Position numbers and translations under genes: made by a program. Under the pieces are notes generated by a model, which saw only the letters and a list, made by a program, of their open reading frames with translations, was not told where the DNA came from and did no database searches. Below are positions 29,876 through 36,193 of a DNA stretch of 36,193 nucleotides, one piece after another (position 1 is the stretch's first letter; each line of letters opens with the position of its first letter). This DNA comes from Phycisphaerae bacterium (GTDB taxonomy: Bacteria > Planctomycetota > Phycisphaerae > UBA1845 > PWPN01): positions 1-36,193 of the forward strand of contig JAAYDF010000341.1 of the NCBI GenBank assembly GCA_012729395.1. The letters run 5' to 3'.

Positions 29876-32008
29876 ATGTGCTGCACGCCGCTGGACCTGT
29901 GGACACTGGCCTGGGGTGGGCTGACCTTTGCCGCCCCCTTGGCCCCCTGGGCGATCCTGTTCTGCGCCATACCCGTCGTGCTCCACCTCGTGCTGCGGCA
30001 GAAAGCTCGCCGACAGGTCTTTCCCGCAATGCGGCTGCTCGCTCAGGCGGCCCCATCCGGCACGCGTGCTCACCGCCTGCGCCGTATCCTGCTGCTGGCC
30101 TGCCGCGTGAGCCTGCTTGGTCTGCTGATCGCGCTGCTGGGTCGGCCGGGTTGTACCCCTGAGGATCGTGCCGCCGGCCCGCGCCCCGCCGGCCAGATCG
30201 AACCCGCCTCCGTGGTGTTCTGCATTGATGACTCCGCCAGCATGGGCTATCGGTTCCAGGGACGATCCCGTTTTGACCATGCCTGCGACCACGCTCGCCA
30301 ACTGCTGTCTGAGCAGCGACGTTTTGCCCCAGGTTGCCAATTCGCCATACTCGCCGCGGCCGGTCGCGAAGGCTTCTCCTGGTCTCCCGATCCGCTCCTC
30401 GCCGCCCGCAAGCTCGATACCCTGCACGTCGGTACCCACGCCCAGGGGGTCGCGTCCCTGCTGCAACGGGGGCTGCGCGTGCTCGCCGACGCCCGATTTG
30501 ACCGCCAGGAGATCTACCTTTTCACCGACTTGGCCGCCCACGCCTGGCGAATCAGCCCGCCGCCTTTGCCCCCGGCAGTCAAGGCCGTCTGGATCATCGA
30601 TGTCGGTGGCGAGGAAAACGCAAACATGACCCTTGCTTGGCCGCTGACCTCCAACAGCCCCTGGCCCGCCGACGAATCTCTCACGCTCCCCATACGCCTG
30701 TCCCGTGCGGGGCCCGCCCCAGAAGACGCCACCATCGAGCTGCGAATCGAGGATCGGCCGAGGCATCGCCAAGCGGTTACCCCGCCGCCCGAGGGAACGG
30801 CCCAAGATACCGACGTCCCGGCCGGTTCGTTTCAGGCCGGCTTGTACCCCGCGACATTCGAGCTTCAGCCGGCAGATCCGCTCGATGTCGACAACCGCCG
30901 ATTCGACTGGATCGAGGTCGCCGGTCCGCCCGTCGTGGTGCTCGCTCACCATGGCGGCGAGGTGCCGGCCTTGCTGTCCGCCATGATCGCCCCCAAAGCG
31001 CTCGACGTATCCCGGCAGCGATACAAGCTGCGCGAATGCAACGCGGACAGCCTCGGCGACCCACCGCTGCAGGGTGCCCGAGCTGTCCTGCTCGCCGATT
31101 CTGCCGTCTCGATGGCCCCGGCCGCTTCGCCTCTTGACGCCTACCTGCAAGGCGGCGGGACGGCTATCCTGGTACCCGGCCCACAGACAACGCCCGCCAA
31201 TCTGGAGGCCATTGAGCACCTGCTCCCCGCACCGGTCCTCGGTGTGACGGTCTGCACCCCGCCCACTCGCGTTGCCGCCGTGGACCTGACGCATCCTTTC
31301 CTGCAAGTCTTCAGCGATACCTCAGCCGACTCGCTGAACGACCGTCTGATCTTTCGCCGGCTCGATCTCGGTTCGCCGGCTGATGCAACCACGGTCCTCG
31401 CCCCCTTTGCCGACGGCACCCCCGCCATCCTCGAACGCCGACTGGGGAAGGGCCGTTTCCTACTGCTTACCTTCTCGCCCGCTCGCGAATGGAGCTTGTT
31501 CGGTTCGCAGGCCGCTCCCATGATCGCGCTTCTGCACCACATGCTCACCGTCCTGGCGCCTCCGTCGGAGGAAATCCAGACCCTCACTGCAGGCAGCGAG
31601 ACGGCCCGTTGGTTTCCCGACCTGCCGGATGCCAACCTGCGTCTGATCGAGCCTCTTACATCCCAAAGCGTCACGCTGCCGCTGCAGGCCGGCCGGGTCA
31701 TGCTGCCGACCGATCGCCCAGGTCTTTACCGCCTGGAGACCGGCTCCATCCCCGCTCGCTCGCTCCTGCACTTCAGCGTGAACGTCGCGGAGGCCGAGTC
31801 CGATCTCGCTCGAATAGCCCCCGACCAGGTACAGAGCCACTTTCCATCCGGCTTGGCCTGTGTGGCCCGGCCCGCTGAGCTCCAAGCTCAAATGGCCAGC
31901 CGCGCCGGACCGGGCCTGGGCCTCATCGTCCCGCTCGGGTTGCTCCTCCTGGCCTTGCTGGTAGCCGAAACCTTATTCTCCAACAGGTTTTATGGGCGAA
32001 GTCGGTAG
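29876..32008 (+). CDS. BatA-like membrane protein with a VWA domain
   Basis: A 710-residue inner-membrane protein. The BatA N-terminal domain (about residues 1-90) has two helices and the diagnostic LHLVLRQKARRQVFPAMRLL. A von Willebrand A domain follows with a MIDAS motif DDSASM (about 116-121). After a long region of Ig- or gatase-like strands the protein ends in a single helix (LGLIVPLGLLLLALLVAE). Such proteins are common in planctomycetes and are thought to act with MoxR ATPases in envelope maturation, but no moxR or other bat genes are here. The ATG at 29876 is the first Met before the helix. The stop codon TAG at 32006-32008 is part of a repeat element. Confidence 0.85.
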   Translation: MCCTPLDLWTLAWGGLTFAAPLAPWAILFCAIPVVLHLVLRQKARRQVFPAMRLLAQAAPSGTRAHRLRRILLLACRVSLLGLLIALLGRPGCTPEDRAAGPRPAGQIEPASVVFCIDDSASMGYRFQGRSRFDHACDHARQLLSEQRRFAPGCQFAILAAAGREGFSWSPDPLLAARKLDTLHVGTHAQGVASLLQRGLRVLADARFDRQEIYLFTDLAAHAWRISPPPLPPAVKAVWIIDVGGEENANMTLAWPLTSNSPWPADESLTLPIRLSRAGPAPEDATIELRIEDRPRHRQAVTPPPEGTAQDTDVPAGSFQAGLYPATFELQPADPLDVDNRRFDWIEVAGPPVVVLAHHGGEVPALLSAMIAPKALDVSRQRYKLRECNADSLGDPPLQGARAVLLADSAVSMAPAASPLDAYLQGGGTAILVPGPQTTPANLEAIEHLLPAPVLGVTVCTPPTRVAAVDLTHPFLQVFSDTSADSLNDRLIFRRLDLGSPADATTVLAPFADGTPAILERRLGKGRFLLLTFSPAREWSLFGSQAAPMIALLHHMLTVLAPPSEEIQTLTAGSETARWFPDLPDANLRLIEPLTSQSVTLPLQAGRVMLPTDRPGLYRLETGSIPARSLLHFSVNVAEAESDLARIAPDQVQSHFPSGLACVARPAELQAQMASRAGPGLGLIVPLGLLLLALLVAETLFSNRFYGRSR

Positions 32009-32037
32009 CGGCCGCCCCCCGACTTCGGCGAGCTCCC
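32005..32037. repeat. TAGCGG-family element fused to the stop codon of the VWA gene
   Basis: GTAGCGGCCGCCCCCCGACT then TCGGCGAGCTC matches 29328-29358 with one change. The TAG of GTAGCGG is the stop codon of the VWA gene. A reverse-like CCCCCCGTGGCCGCCGGGG follows at about 32109-32127, so the palindrome may extend over about 120 bases of the 32009-32308 gap. Beyond it the gap holds the probable promoter of the next gene. Confidence 0.75.
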
Positions 32038-32182
32038 TTCGGGGTTGCCTTCGGCTCTGAGGCTGAGCCTCGTGTTCTGGCTCGAAGCCTCTGTGCCTTC
32101 TGCCCAGCCCCCCGTGGCCGCCGGGGCTCGAACAGGGTTGGCCGGCCCGTCTCCACGGCCACACGCCAGGCCACGCAGGGCT

Positions 32183-32211
32183 TTGCATGACGGGCCGGCT
32201 TCTGCTAGACT
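32183..32211 (+). promoter_or_regulatory. Possible promoter for the histone-like gene
   Basis: TTGCAT (32183-32188) and TAGACT (32206-32211) are 17 bases apart, with a TGC directly before the second box. Both boxes are partial matches to sigma-70 consensus. Transcription would start about 90 bp before the ATG at 32309. Confidence 0.3.
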
Positions 32212-32308
32212 CCCGCCTGCGCTGGATTAGCCCCGGGCCGCACGTACCTGAGCGGCGCGACAGGACGCCCGGCGGGCGCCCAGCCTGCCTAATCTGGAGT
32301 AAGCAAGG

Positions 32309-32485
32309 ATGGAAGACTACGAACGCTTGAAAGAAATGGTGGAAGCGGCTGCGGAAGACGTCGCCAAGGCCGAGGGTGGTAACAAGGCTGCGGGAACTCG
32401 TGTCCGCAAGGCCATGCAGGAGATCAAGGCCGCCGCCCAGGAAGTACGCAAGAAGATCCTTGAGGTCCGTTCCGACGCGAGCTGA
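32309..32485 (+). CDS. Histone H1-like protein (Hc1/HctA family), short
   Basis: A 58-residue basic helical protein that resembles the N-terminal part of chlamydial HctA/Hc1 and the short Hc1-like proteins of other bacteria: MEDYERLKEMVEAAAEDVAK opens it and AEGGNKAAGTRVRKAMQEIK follows. The GNKAAxxRVRK core is diagnostic. It lacks the Lys/Pro/Ala-rich C-terminal DNA-binding tail of the longer versions. GGAG nine bases upstream of the ATG supports the start. It is monocistronic or cotranscribed with the next gene 130 bp away. A nucleoid-associated role is inferred from family. Confidence 0.85.
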   Translation: MEDYERLKEMVEAAAEDVAKAEGGNKAAGTRVRKAMQEIKAAAQEVRKKILEVRSDAS

Positions 32486-32615
32486 CCCGCTCCCGGTTGT
32501 ACCGGTTATCCATTGATCGCTACCAGTGAGCACGTACGGTGGGTGGTTCTCGATGCCTTGGGCATGCGAGTGAGCGTCTGCGCGCCATTCCGTACCCTTT
32601 GACAAGGGCGTGATC

Positions 32616-33089
32616 ATGCCTGCATTGCCGTTCATTGACCTCAACACCCTGGATCTTGAAACCCTGCAATTCACGCGGGAGCAGGTCTATGCGCACCTAC
32701 CCCATCGTTTCGAGTTCATGCAGCTTGACGGTGTGATTCACATCGACCGCGATGCGCAAGTCGCCGTCGGATTGCGAGAGGTCCGCGAGGACGAGTTCTG
32801 GGTTCGCGGGCACATCCCCGGACGTCCACTCTTTCCGGGCGTTCTGATGCTTGAAACCGCCGCCCAGATGGCCTCCTTCCTGTCCCAGGAACTGCAGCCG
32901 GAAAGCCGATTCCTGGGATTCGGCGGATTGGACAATGTGAAGTTTCGCGGTGCGGTCATTCCGCCGGCCCGTATGTACGTGATCGAGAAGGTCGTTGAGT
33001 TGCGGTCAAGGCGGACGGTATGCGACGCTCAGGGCTTCGTGGACGGGCGCATGGTCTTCGAAGCCCGCATCACCGGCATGCCGTTGTGA
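32616..33089 (+). CDS. FabZ/FabA-like hydroxyacyl-ACP dehydratase
   Basis: A 157-residue hot-dog-fold enzyme that would dehydrate 3-hydroxyacyl-ACP in fatty acid synthesis. The active-site His is in LPHRFEFMQLDGV and the Glu in PGVLMLETAAQM; the GHIPGRPLFPGV loop between them is as in FabZ (GHFPGRPIMPGV). Length is normal. The ATG at 32616 is preceded in frame by GTG ATC, but no Shine-Dalgarno separates the options. Several planctomycetes have more than one FabZ-like copy, so it may be a paralogue used in another lipid or polyketide route. Confidence 0.88.
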   Translation: MPALPFIDLNTLDLETLQFTREQVYAHLPHRFEFMQLDGVIHIDRDAQVAVGLREVREDEFWVRGHIPGRPLFPGVLMLETAAQMASFLSQELQPESRFLGFGGLDNVKFRGAVIPPARMYVIEKVVELRSRRTVCDAQGFVDGRMVFEARITGMPL

Positions 33090-33122
33090 GCTTCTTCTCC
33101 CGACCCTGCAGCGGCAACGAAG

Positions 33123-34079
33123 TCAATCCTGCCCGGCAAACGCGCGGTGCAGGTCGTTCATCTCATCCGGGCGTATCGGCCCGGTGCGGACGACTACCTG
33201 GTAGCGCATTCGTGCCGACTGCCCCGCGGGAAGCCGCCAGCCCGCTTCGTCCAGCCAGAAGAACGGCGTCGGCGAGACGAACCCGTAATCGCGGGTGAAC
33301 CAGGGAGCCTTCGGCCAGGGATTGCCCGGGTGATCCATCAGCACGATCGACTCGGTTGTGCCCAGACGGGTGCCTTCGAAACCGCACCATGCGGCGGACT
33401 GCCCGAAGGTCGCCTTCTCGCCCTCCTGGCCCGCCGCGTTGACCAGCCGCCCGCCGCCCAGTGGAGCCAGCCCCCGCGCCGCCCGGATCGAGAACAGCGA
33501 ATGGTTCGTCTTCCCAACGTGCACGTCGACGCGGGCCGTCAGGGTGATATCCGCCCGGATCAGTCGCAAGCCGGTTGCCGGTGCGAGAACGGTGAACCGC
33601 CGTTCGTCCTCGATGATCGGCTCGTGTCCCGGTTGTCGCCATTCGCAGTGGTCGGTGATGACTACGCTGGTCGCGGGCTTCTCGGGTGCTTGCGGGCCGC
33701 GCGAGACGATCTGCCCCCGCTCCGTGCCCTCTTGCCAGTAATTGCCGCCGTTGACGTGATCGCATCCCAGGAACAGCGAGCGGTGGTGCGGCCACGGCAG
33801 AGCGGTCTCATCGGTCATGGGTAACCCGGTGGCCGGCCCCAGCACCGGATAGAAGTACGGATACTTCTGCCCACGCTCCGCCCGATAGCAGGTGAACACG
33901 CCGTCGCCGATGCGCACCCACACACAAGCTCCAAAGCTGTACGCCCCGAGGGCGAGCCCTTCATCCTCGGTGCTTGTCGCCGATGCGGTTGAGCGACCCT
34001 GTCCCGCAAGGACGCAAGTGCTCGCCGCGCCTGCGGCGATCTGTTTGAGGAACGTCCGGCGATTGGTATGCACCGTCAT
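33123..34079 (-). CDS. Tat-exported DUF6807/PmoA-like protein
   Basis: A 318-residue exported protein. The start at 34079 has AAGGAG six bases upstream and begins with a twin-arginine signal (NRRTFLKQIAAGAAS). The body has the DUF6807 pattern: YPYFYPVLGPATGLPMTD, PWPHHRSLFLGCDHVNG, NYWQEG, WRQPG and DHPGNPWPKAPWFTRDYGF. Family members are often annotated 'PmoA family' in planctomycetes, but they are not methane monooxygenase; a role with carbohydrate is guessed. The fold is beta-sandwich-like. It converges on the FabZ gene and shares no operon. Confidence 0.82.
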   Translation of the reverse strand: MTVHTNRRTFLKQIAAGAASTCVLAGQGRSTASATSTEDEGLALGAYSFGACVWVRIGDGVFTCYRAERGQKYPYFYPVLGPATGLPMTDETALPWPHHRSLFLGCDHVNGGNYWQEGTERGQIVSRGPQAPEKPATSVVITDHCEWRQPGHEPIIEDERRFTVLAPATGLRLIRADITLTARVDVHVGKTNHSLFSIRAARGLAPLGGGRLVNAAGQEGEKATFGQSAAWCGFEGTRLGTTESIVLMDHPGNPWPKAPWFTRDYGFVSPTPFFWLDEAGWRLPAGQSARMRYQVVVRTGPIRPDEMNDLHRAFAGQD

Positions 34080-34156
34080 CTTGCACTCCTTCGTACGCCA
34101 CGGCTTCTTCAGTGGACCTGCCGCCTTGGTCGATCGCTGAGCGGTGAGAGGGGGTC

Positions 34157-34241
34157 ACACGCCGGCCGCCACGGGGGGCGGCCGCTACGGGTACCGGCCA
34201 CCACAGGGTGCCGGCCGCCACGGGGGTCGGCCGCTGCAGGC
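34157..34241. repeat. TAGCGG-family palindromic element
   Basis: CACGCCGGCCGCCACGGGG then GGCGGCCGCTACGGGTACCG is the reverse form of the 10182 and 29327 elements. A second copy (GCCGGCCGCCACGGGGGTCG then GCCGCTGC) follows directly. Confidence 0.8.
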
Positions 34242-34295
34242 ATCCGCCGCCATCAGGGGCCGGTGCCGACGCCGACGGCTGGATTCCCGTCCGCT

Positions 34296-34347
34296 TCAAC
34301 TCGTTGGCGTCACCATCAACTCGTTCGCGTCAGCGTCAACTTGTCGG
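34296..34347. repeat. 20-bp tandem repeat at the end of the lipoprotein gene
   Basis: TCAACTCGTTGGCGTCACCA (34296-34315) and TCAACTCGTTCGCGTCAGCG (34316-34335) are followed by the partial copy TCAACTTGTCGG (34336-34347), which contains the lipoprotein's stop codon and last codons. The repeat therefore looks like tandem copying of the gene's own 3' end. Confidence 0.85.
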
Positions 34348-34938
34348 TGGAATGATCTCGACCTCGACGCGAACGCCGGCCGGTTGAGTCTCATCCGGCT
34401 CGAAGGTGTAGATGATCTCTGATCCGGTGACGAAGTCGATGCCGAGCTGGAGAACTTGGCCGTCGAACCCGTAGAGCAGCGTGCTCTGGGCGTCCGGATC
34501 CGACGTCAATTGGTCGTAGAAGAGAATCCCCTCTGCGAGCGTTTCGGTGTCAATGCCGGTGGATCTTGTCCGGGCATATTCGATGAATTCGCGGTCACCT
34601 AAGCTGAGCACTCGGCCCGTCTGTACGGTGTACACGTCGCTGCTCGTATACCGCTCCAACCGCTGGTCGGGGTTGTCGGCGTCGGCGAAGAACTGGCCGA
34701 CGATGGGTGTTCCCGTCTCGTCCAGGGGATCGTACAACCCAAAACTGAACACGGCGAAGTAGGGCGTGTTGTTGACGAAGGAGAGCTTGATGGTGCCGCG
34801 CGAGCCGGGTGTGGTTCCGCCCAGCGAGGCCGTCAGATGCAGGAAGAGTGTCCCGTCGCACCCCGCCACGCTCAGGGCCACCAACGCCAGCCATCGCCAC
34901 GATCGCCTGCCGACCCACCGCGAAACATGTGTTGTCAT
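34336..34938 (-). CDS. Predicted lipoprotein of unknown function
   Basis: A 200-residue protein with a signal peptide and lipobox (ALSVAGC) and a mature part rich in beta-strand residues: SFVNNTPYFAVFSFGLYDP, DREFIEYARTRSTGID and FVTGSEIIYTFEPDE. A pattern of aromatic and acidic residues suggests a beta-sandwich, and no family is recognised. GGGAG lies ten bases before the ATG at 34938. No other lipoprotein of this type is nearby. Its only distinctive surroundings are repeat elements at both ends. Confidence 0.75.
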   Translation of the reverse strand: MTTHVSRWVGRRSWRWLALVALSVAGCDGTLFLHLTASLGGTTPGSRGTIKLSFVNNTPYFAVFSFGLYDPLDETGTPIVGQFFADADNPDQRLERYTSSDVYTVQTGRVLSLGDREFIEYARTRSTGIDTETLAEGILFYDQLTSDPDAQSTLLYGFDGQVLQLGIDFVTGSEIIYTFEPDETQPAGVRVEVEIIPPTS

Positions 34939-35280
34939 GAGCTGAGTACTCCCGAGGATTTAGCCGGGCTGCCGATCAGCGGCAGCGGCCGGGGCGGACT
35001 CGTCCTCACGGGTCAGCCGCTTCCGGCACCGGGACATGCCCGATCACCCGGCGCGAGGCCTGCGGCAGCCCGCTTATCGGGCATTAACGCCGCGGCACAG
35101 GCGGATGTCAACCATCCCCGTTGCATCGGCGGGATCCTGTACCCACCTTGAGCCCAAAAGGTGTCAGGAACCTTTTTCGCGGCGGTGGGGCTGCCCTTGC
35201 TTCCGGCCTATCCGGAATGGTACCCTTAATCGGTGACGAGTTGCCTGCGGCCTTGCATCCGCGGGCGGCTCTCCATGCCG
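34939..35280. other. Gap between the lipoprotein and VanZ genes
   Basis: Divergent promoters would be expected here. ATGCCCGAT (35036-35044) and ATCGGGCAT (35076-35084) form a 9-bp inverted repeat. AAAAGGTGTCAGGAACCTTTT (35156-35176, an imperfect hairpin) carries the GTGTCAGGA core also found in the repeat within the VanZ gene. I see no gene; one open frame through it (35121-35810) is a shadow of VanZ. Confidence 0.55.
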
Positions 35281-36193
35281 ATGCTGGGGGGCATCATGCT
35301 GGCGCGCTTTCTTCAGGCTGGTTTGGACGATGCCGTACGCGGGGACGACCGCGCCGACCGCCCGCACGACGTAGCTTGCCCATCCCGCCCCGCCATCTTC
35401 GGGCGGACAACCGTCCGCCTTTTTGCCCTCTTGGGAATGGCTGCTATCGTATACGGCAGTCTGGCCCCCTTCGACATTGCCCCCGGGAAAACGCTGAACT
35501 GGTGGCTAGGCTGGCATCCCTTGGTGATCGGCGACGCGGTCACGAATGTCCTCATCTACTTGCCCATGGGTTTGCTGGCCCGCCTTGCGTACCGCCGTCG
35601 GGGTTCGCACTGGCTGGGCGAGATCGTCTTCGCTCTGTGCGTCGTGGTGACGCTCAGTTACCTCAGCGAGGTCTATCAGACCATCCTCGCTCGCAGGGTG
35701 GCTTGCTGGGCCGATGTGGTCTTCAATGCCGCGGGAGGGGGGCTCGGAGCGCTTCTGGCCCCGTTGCTGCAGCGTATGCTTCGCAATCAGCACGCCTGGC
35801 TTTACCGTGAACTACGGACCCAGCCGTTCCACGCCGCGGCCTTCGCCGTCCTGGTCGCTTTGGCCTGCTACGCCCTGTTGCCGTTGGACATCCGGCCGAC
35901 GCGCGCCCATGTCGAGCGGGCCTGGTCCCAACTGACGGCCACTTCTTGGTCTGTTCCCTGGGTTTCTGCTTCCGATCCTGCTCGCCCGCTCGCCCCCCTT
36001 CGGGTCTACGACAAGCTCGCCACCGCCAGCGCCTACGGCTTCCTCGCCTTCCTCCTCGTCCTGGCGGCCCAAGAAAATAGTGTCAGGATGATTTTTCCGG
36101 GTACGCTACTGCCCGGGCATGCTCCAAAAAATCATCCTGACACCCTTTTCTCGGTCTGGTACGGTCTGACCCGCGCGATGTGGGTGGTGTTCG
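35281..36193 (+). CDS. VanZ-family membrane protein, 3' end cut by the window
   Basis: At least 304 residues with about six helices; the frame is still open at the window end. The VanZ-like pattern is clear: GDAVTNVLIYLPMGLLAR, LSYLSEVYQTILARR and ADVVFNAAGGGLGALLAPL, preceded by VYGSLAPFD. The VanZ family includes teicoplanin-resistance and many uncharacterised membrane proteins. A second, related segment (VLVALACYALLPLDIRPTR, DKLATASAYGFLAFLLVL) suggests a repeated VanZ-like half. A palindromic repeat is inserted in frame at 36076-36148. The start is uncertain: ATG at 35275 and 35281, or GTG at 35233. Confidence 0.75.
   Translation, partial: MLGGIMLARFLQAGLDDAVRGDDRADRPHDVACPSRPAIFGRTTVRLFALLGMAAIVYGSLAPFDIAPGKTLNWWLGWHPLVIGDAVTNVLIYLPMGLLARLAYRRRGSHWLGEIVFALCVVVTLSYLSEVYQTILARRVACWADVVFNAAGGGLGALLAPLLQRMLRNQHAWLYRELRTQPFHAAAFAVLVALACYALLPLDIRPTRAHVERAWSQLTATSWSVPWVSASDPARPLAPLRVYDKLATASAYGFLAFLLVLAAQENSVRMIFPGTLLPGHAPKNHPDTLFSVWYGLTRAMWVVF
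36076..36148. repeat. Inverted repeat inserted in frame in the VanZ gene
   Basis: GTGTCAGGATGATTTTT (36080-36096) is exactly reversed at 36127-36143, and the match extends outward through GAAAA/TTTTC. The loop contains CCGGGT...GCCCGG, a smaller stem. The reading frame of the VanZ protein passes through it, adding about 24 residues without a stop. Confidence 0.85.

Noticed and set aside
35121-35810. Plus-strand open frame of 229 codons
   Set aside because: Arg/Pro/Leu-rich with no helices; the neighbouring frame from 35281 has clear VanZ motifs and stays open to the window end.

Overview
The window is GC-rich, densely coded bacterial DNA that most resembles a Planctomycetota chromosome (Phycisphaerae or a relative). 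The gene content supports this: a Tat-exported Gfo/Idh/MocA oxidoreductase with a 'LQKP' motif, a Tat-exported DUF6807/PmoA-like protein, a lone BatA/VWA membrane protein, a very short histone H1-like protein, an exosortase with a polysaccharide export locus, and many families of intergenic repeats. This assignment is inference from gene content; there is no rRNA or marker gene to prove it.

Layout. 1-470 is a repeat field. 471-8124 is a minus-strand block of housekeeping genes. In transcription order it holds a Gfo/Idh/MocA oxidoreductase, lysS, a LolC/E-type permease overlapping its LolD-type ATPase, ilvE and an M42 aminopeptidase. A tandem-repeat gap (8125-8687) is followed by a plus-strand AsmA-like membrane-anchored protein (8688-10169) and a 195-bp palindromic repeat element. 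Next, on the minus strand, a fused moaD-moaE gene, nth and a small membrane protein overlap as one operon (10408-12243). lysA is divergent from it (12526-13812) and meets potD tail to tail across a long inverted repeat.

13925-20143 is a polyamine ABC transporter operon, potA-potB-potC-potD on the minus strand. The first three genes overlap. potD is separated from them by an IS110-family element (transposase 15140-16858) and by dispersed-repeat debris. The transposase 3' end contains a well-formed ORF in another frame (15210-15509), and the upstream non-coding end has a hairpin where a bridge RNA would be expected.

20144-21391 is non-coding and full of different short tandem repeats. 21392-29110 is a plus-strand surface-polysaccharide region: a small coiled-coil protein, a structured intergenic stretch, an ATP-grasp enzyme paired with a HAD phosphatase, then an SLBB-type export lipoprotein, an exosortase and a Wzc-like chain-length regulator/tyrosine kinase. 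Together the last three would link export of a polysaccharide with anchoring of sorted surface proteins.

29111-36193 is mixed. It holds a tRNA-Ile2(CAU) gene, a BatA-like VWA protein, a 58-residue Hc1-like histone, a FabZ-like dehydratase, a DUF6807 protein, a lipoprotein of unknown function and a VanZ-family membrane protein that runs off the end and carries a palindromic repeat inside its reading frame. A dispersed palindrome family with a TAGCGG core recurs through the window. In two or three places its TAG is the stop codon of the adjoining gene.
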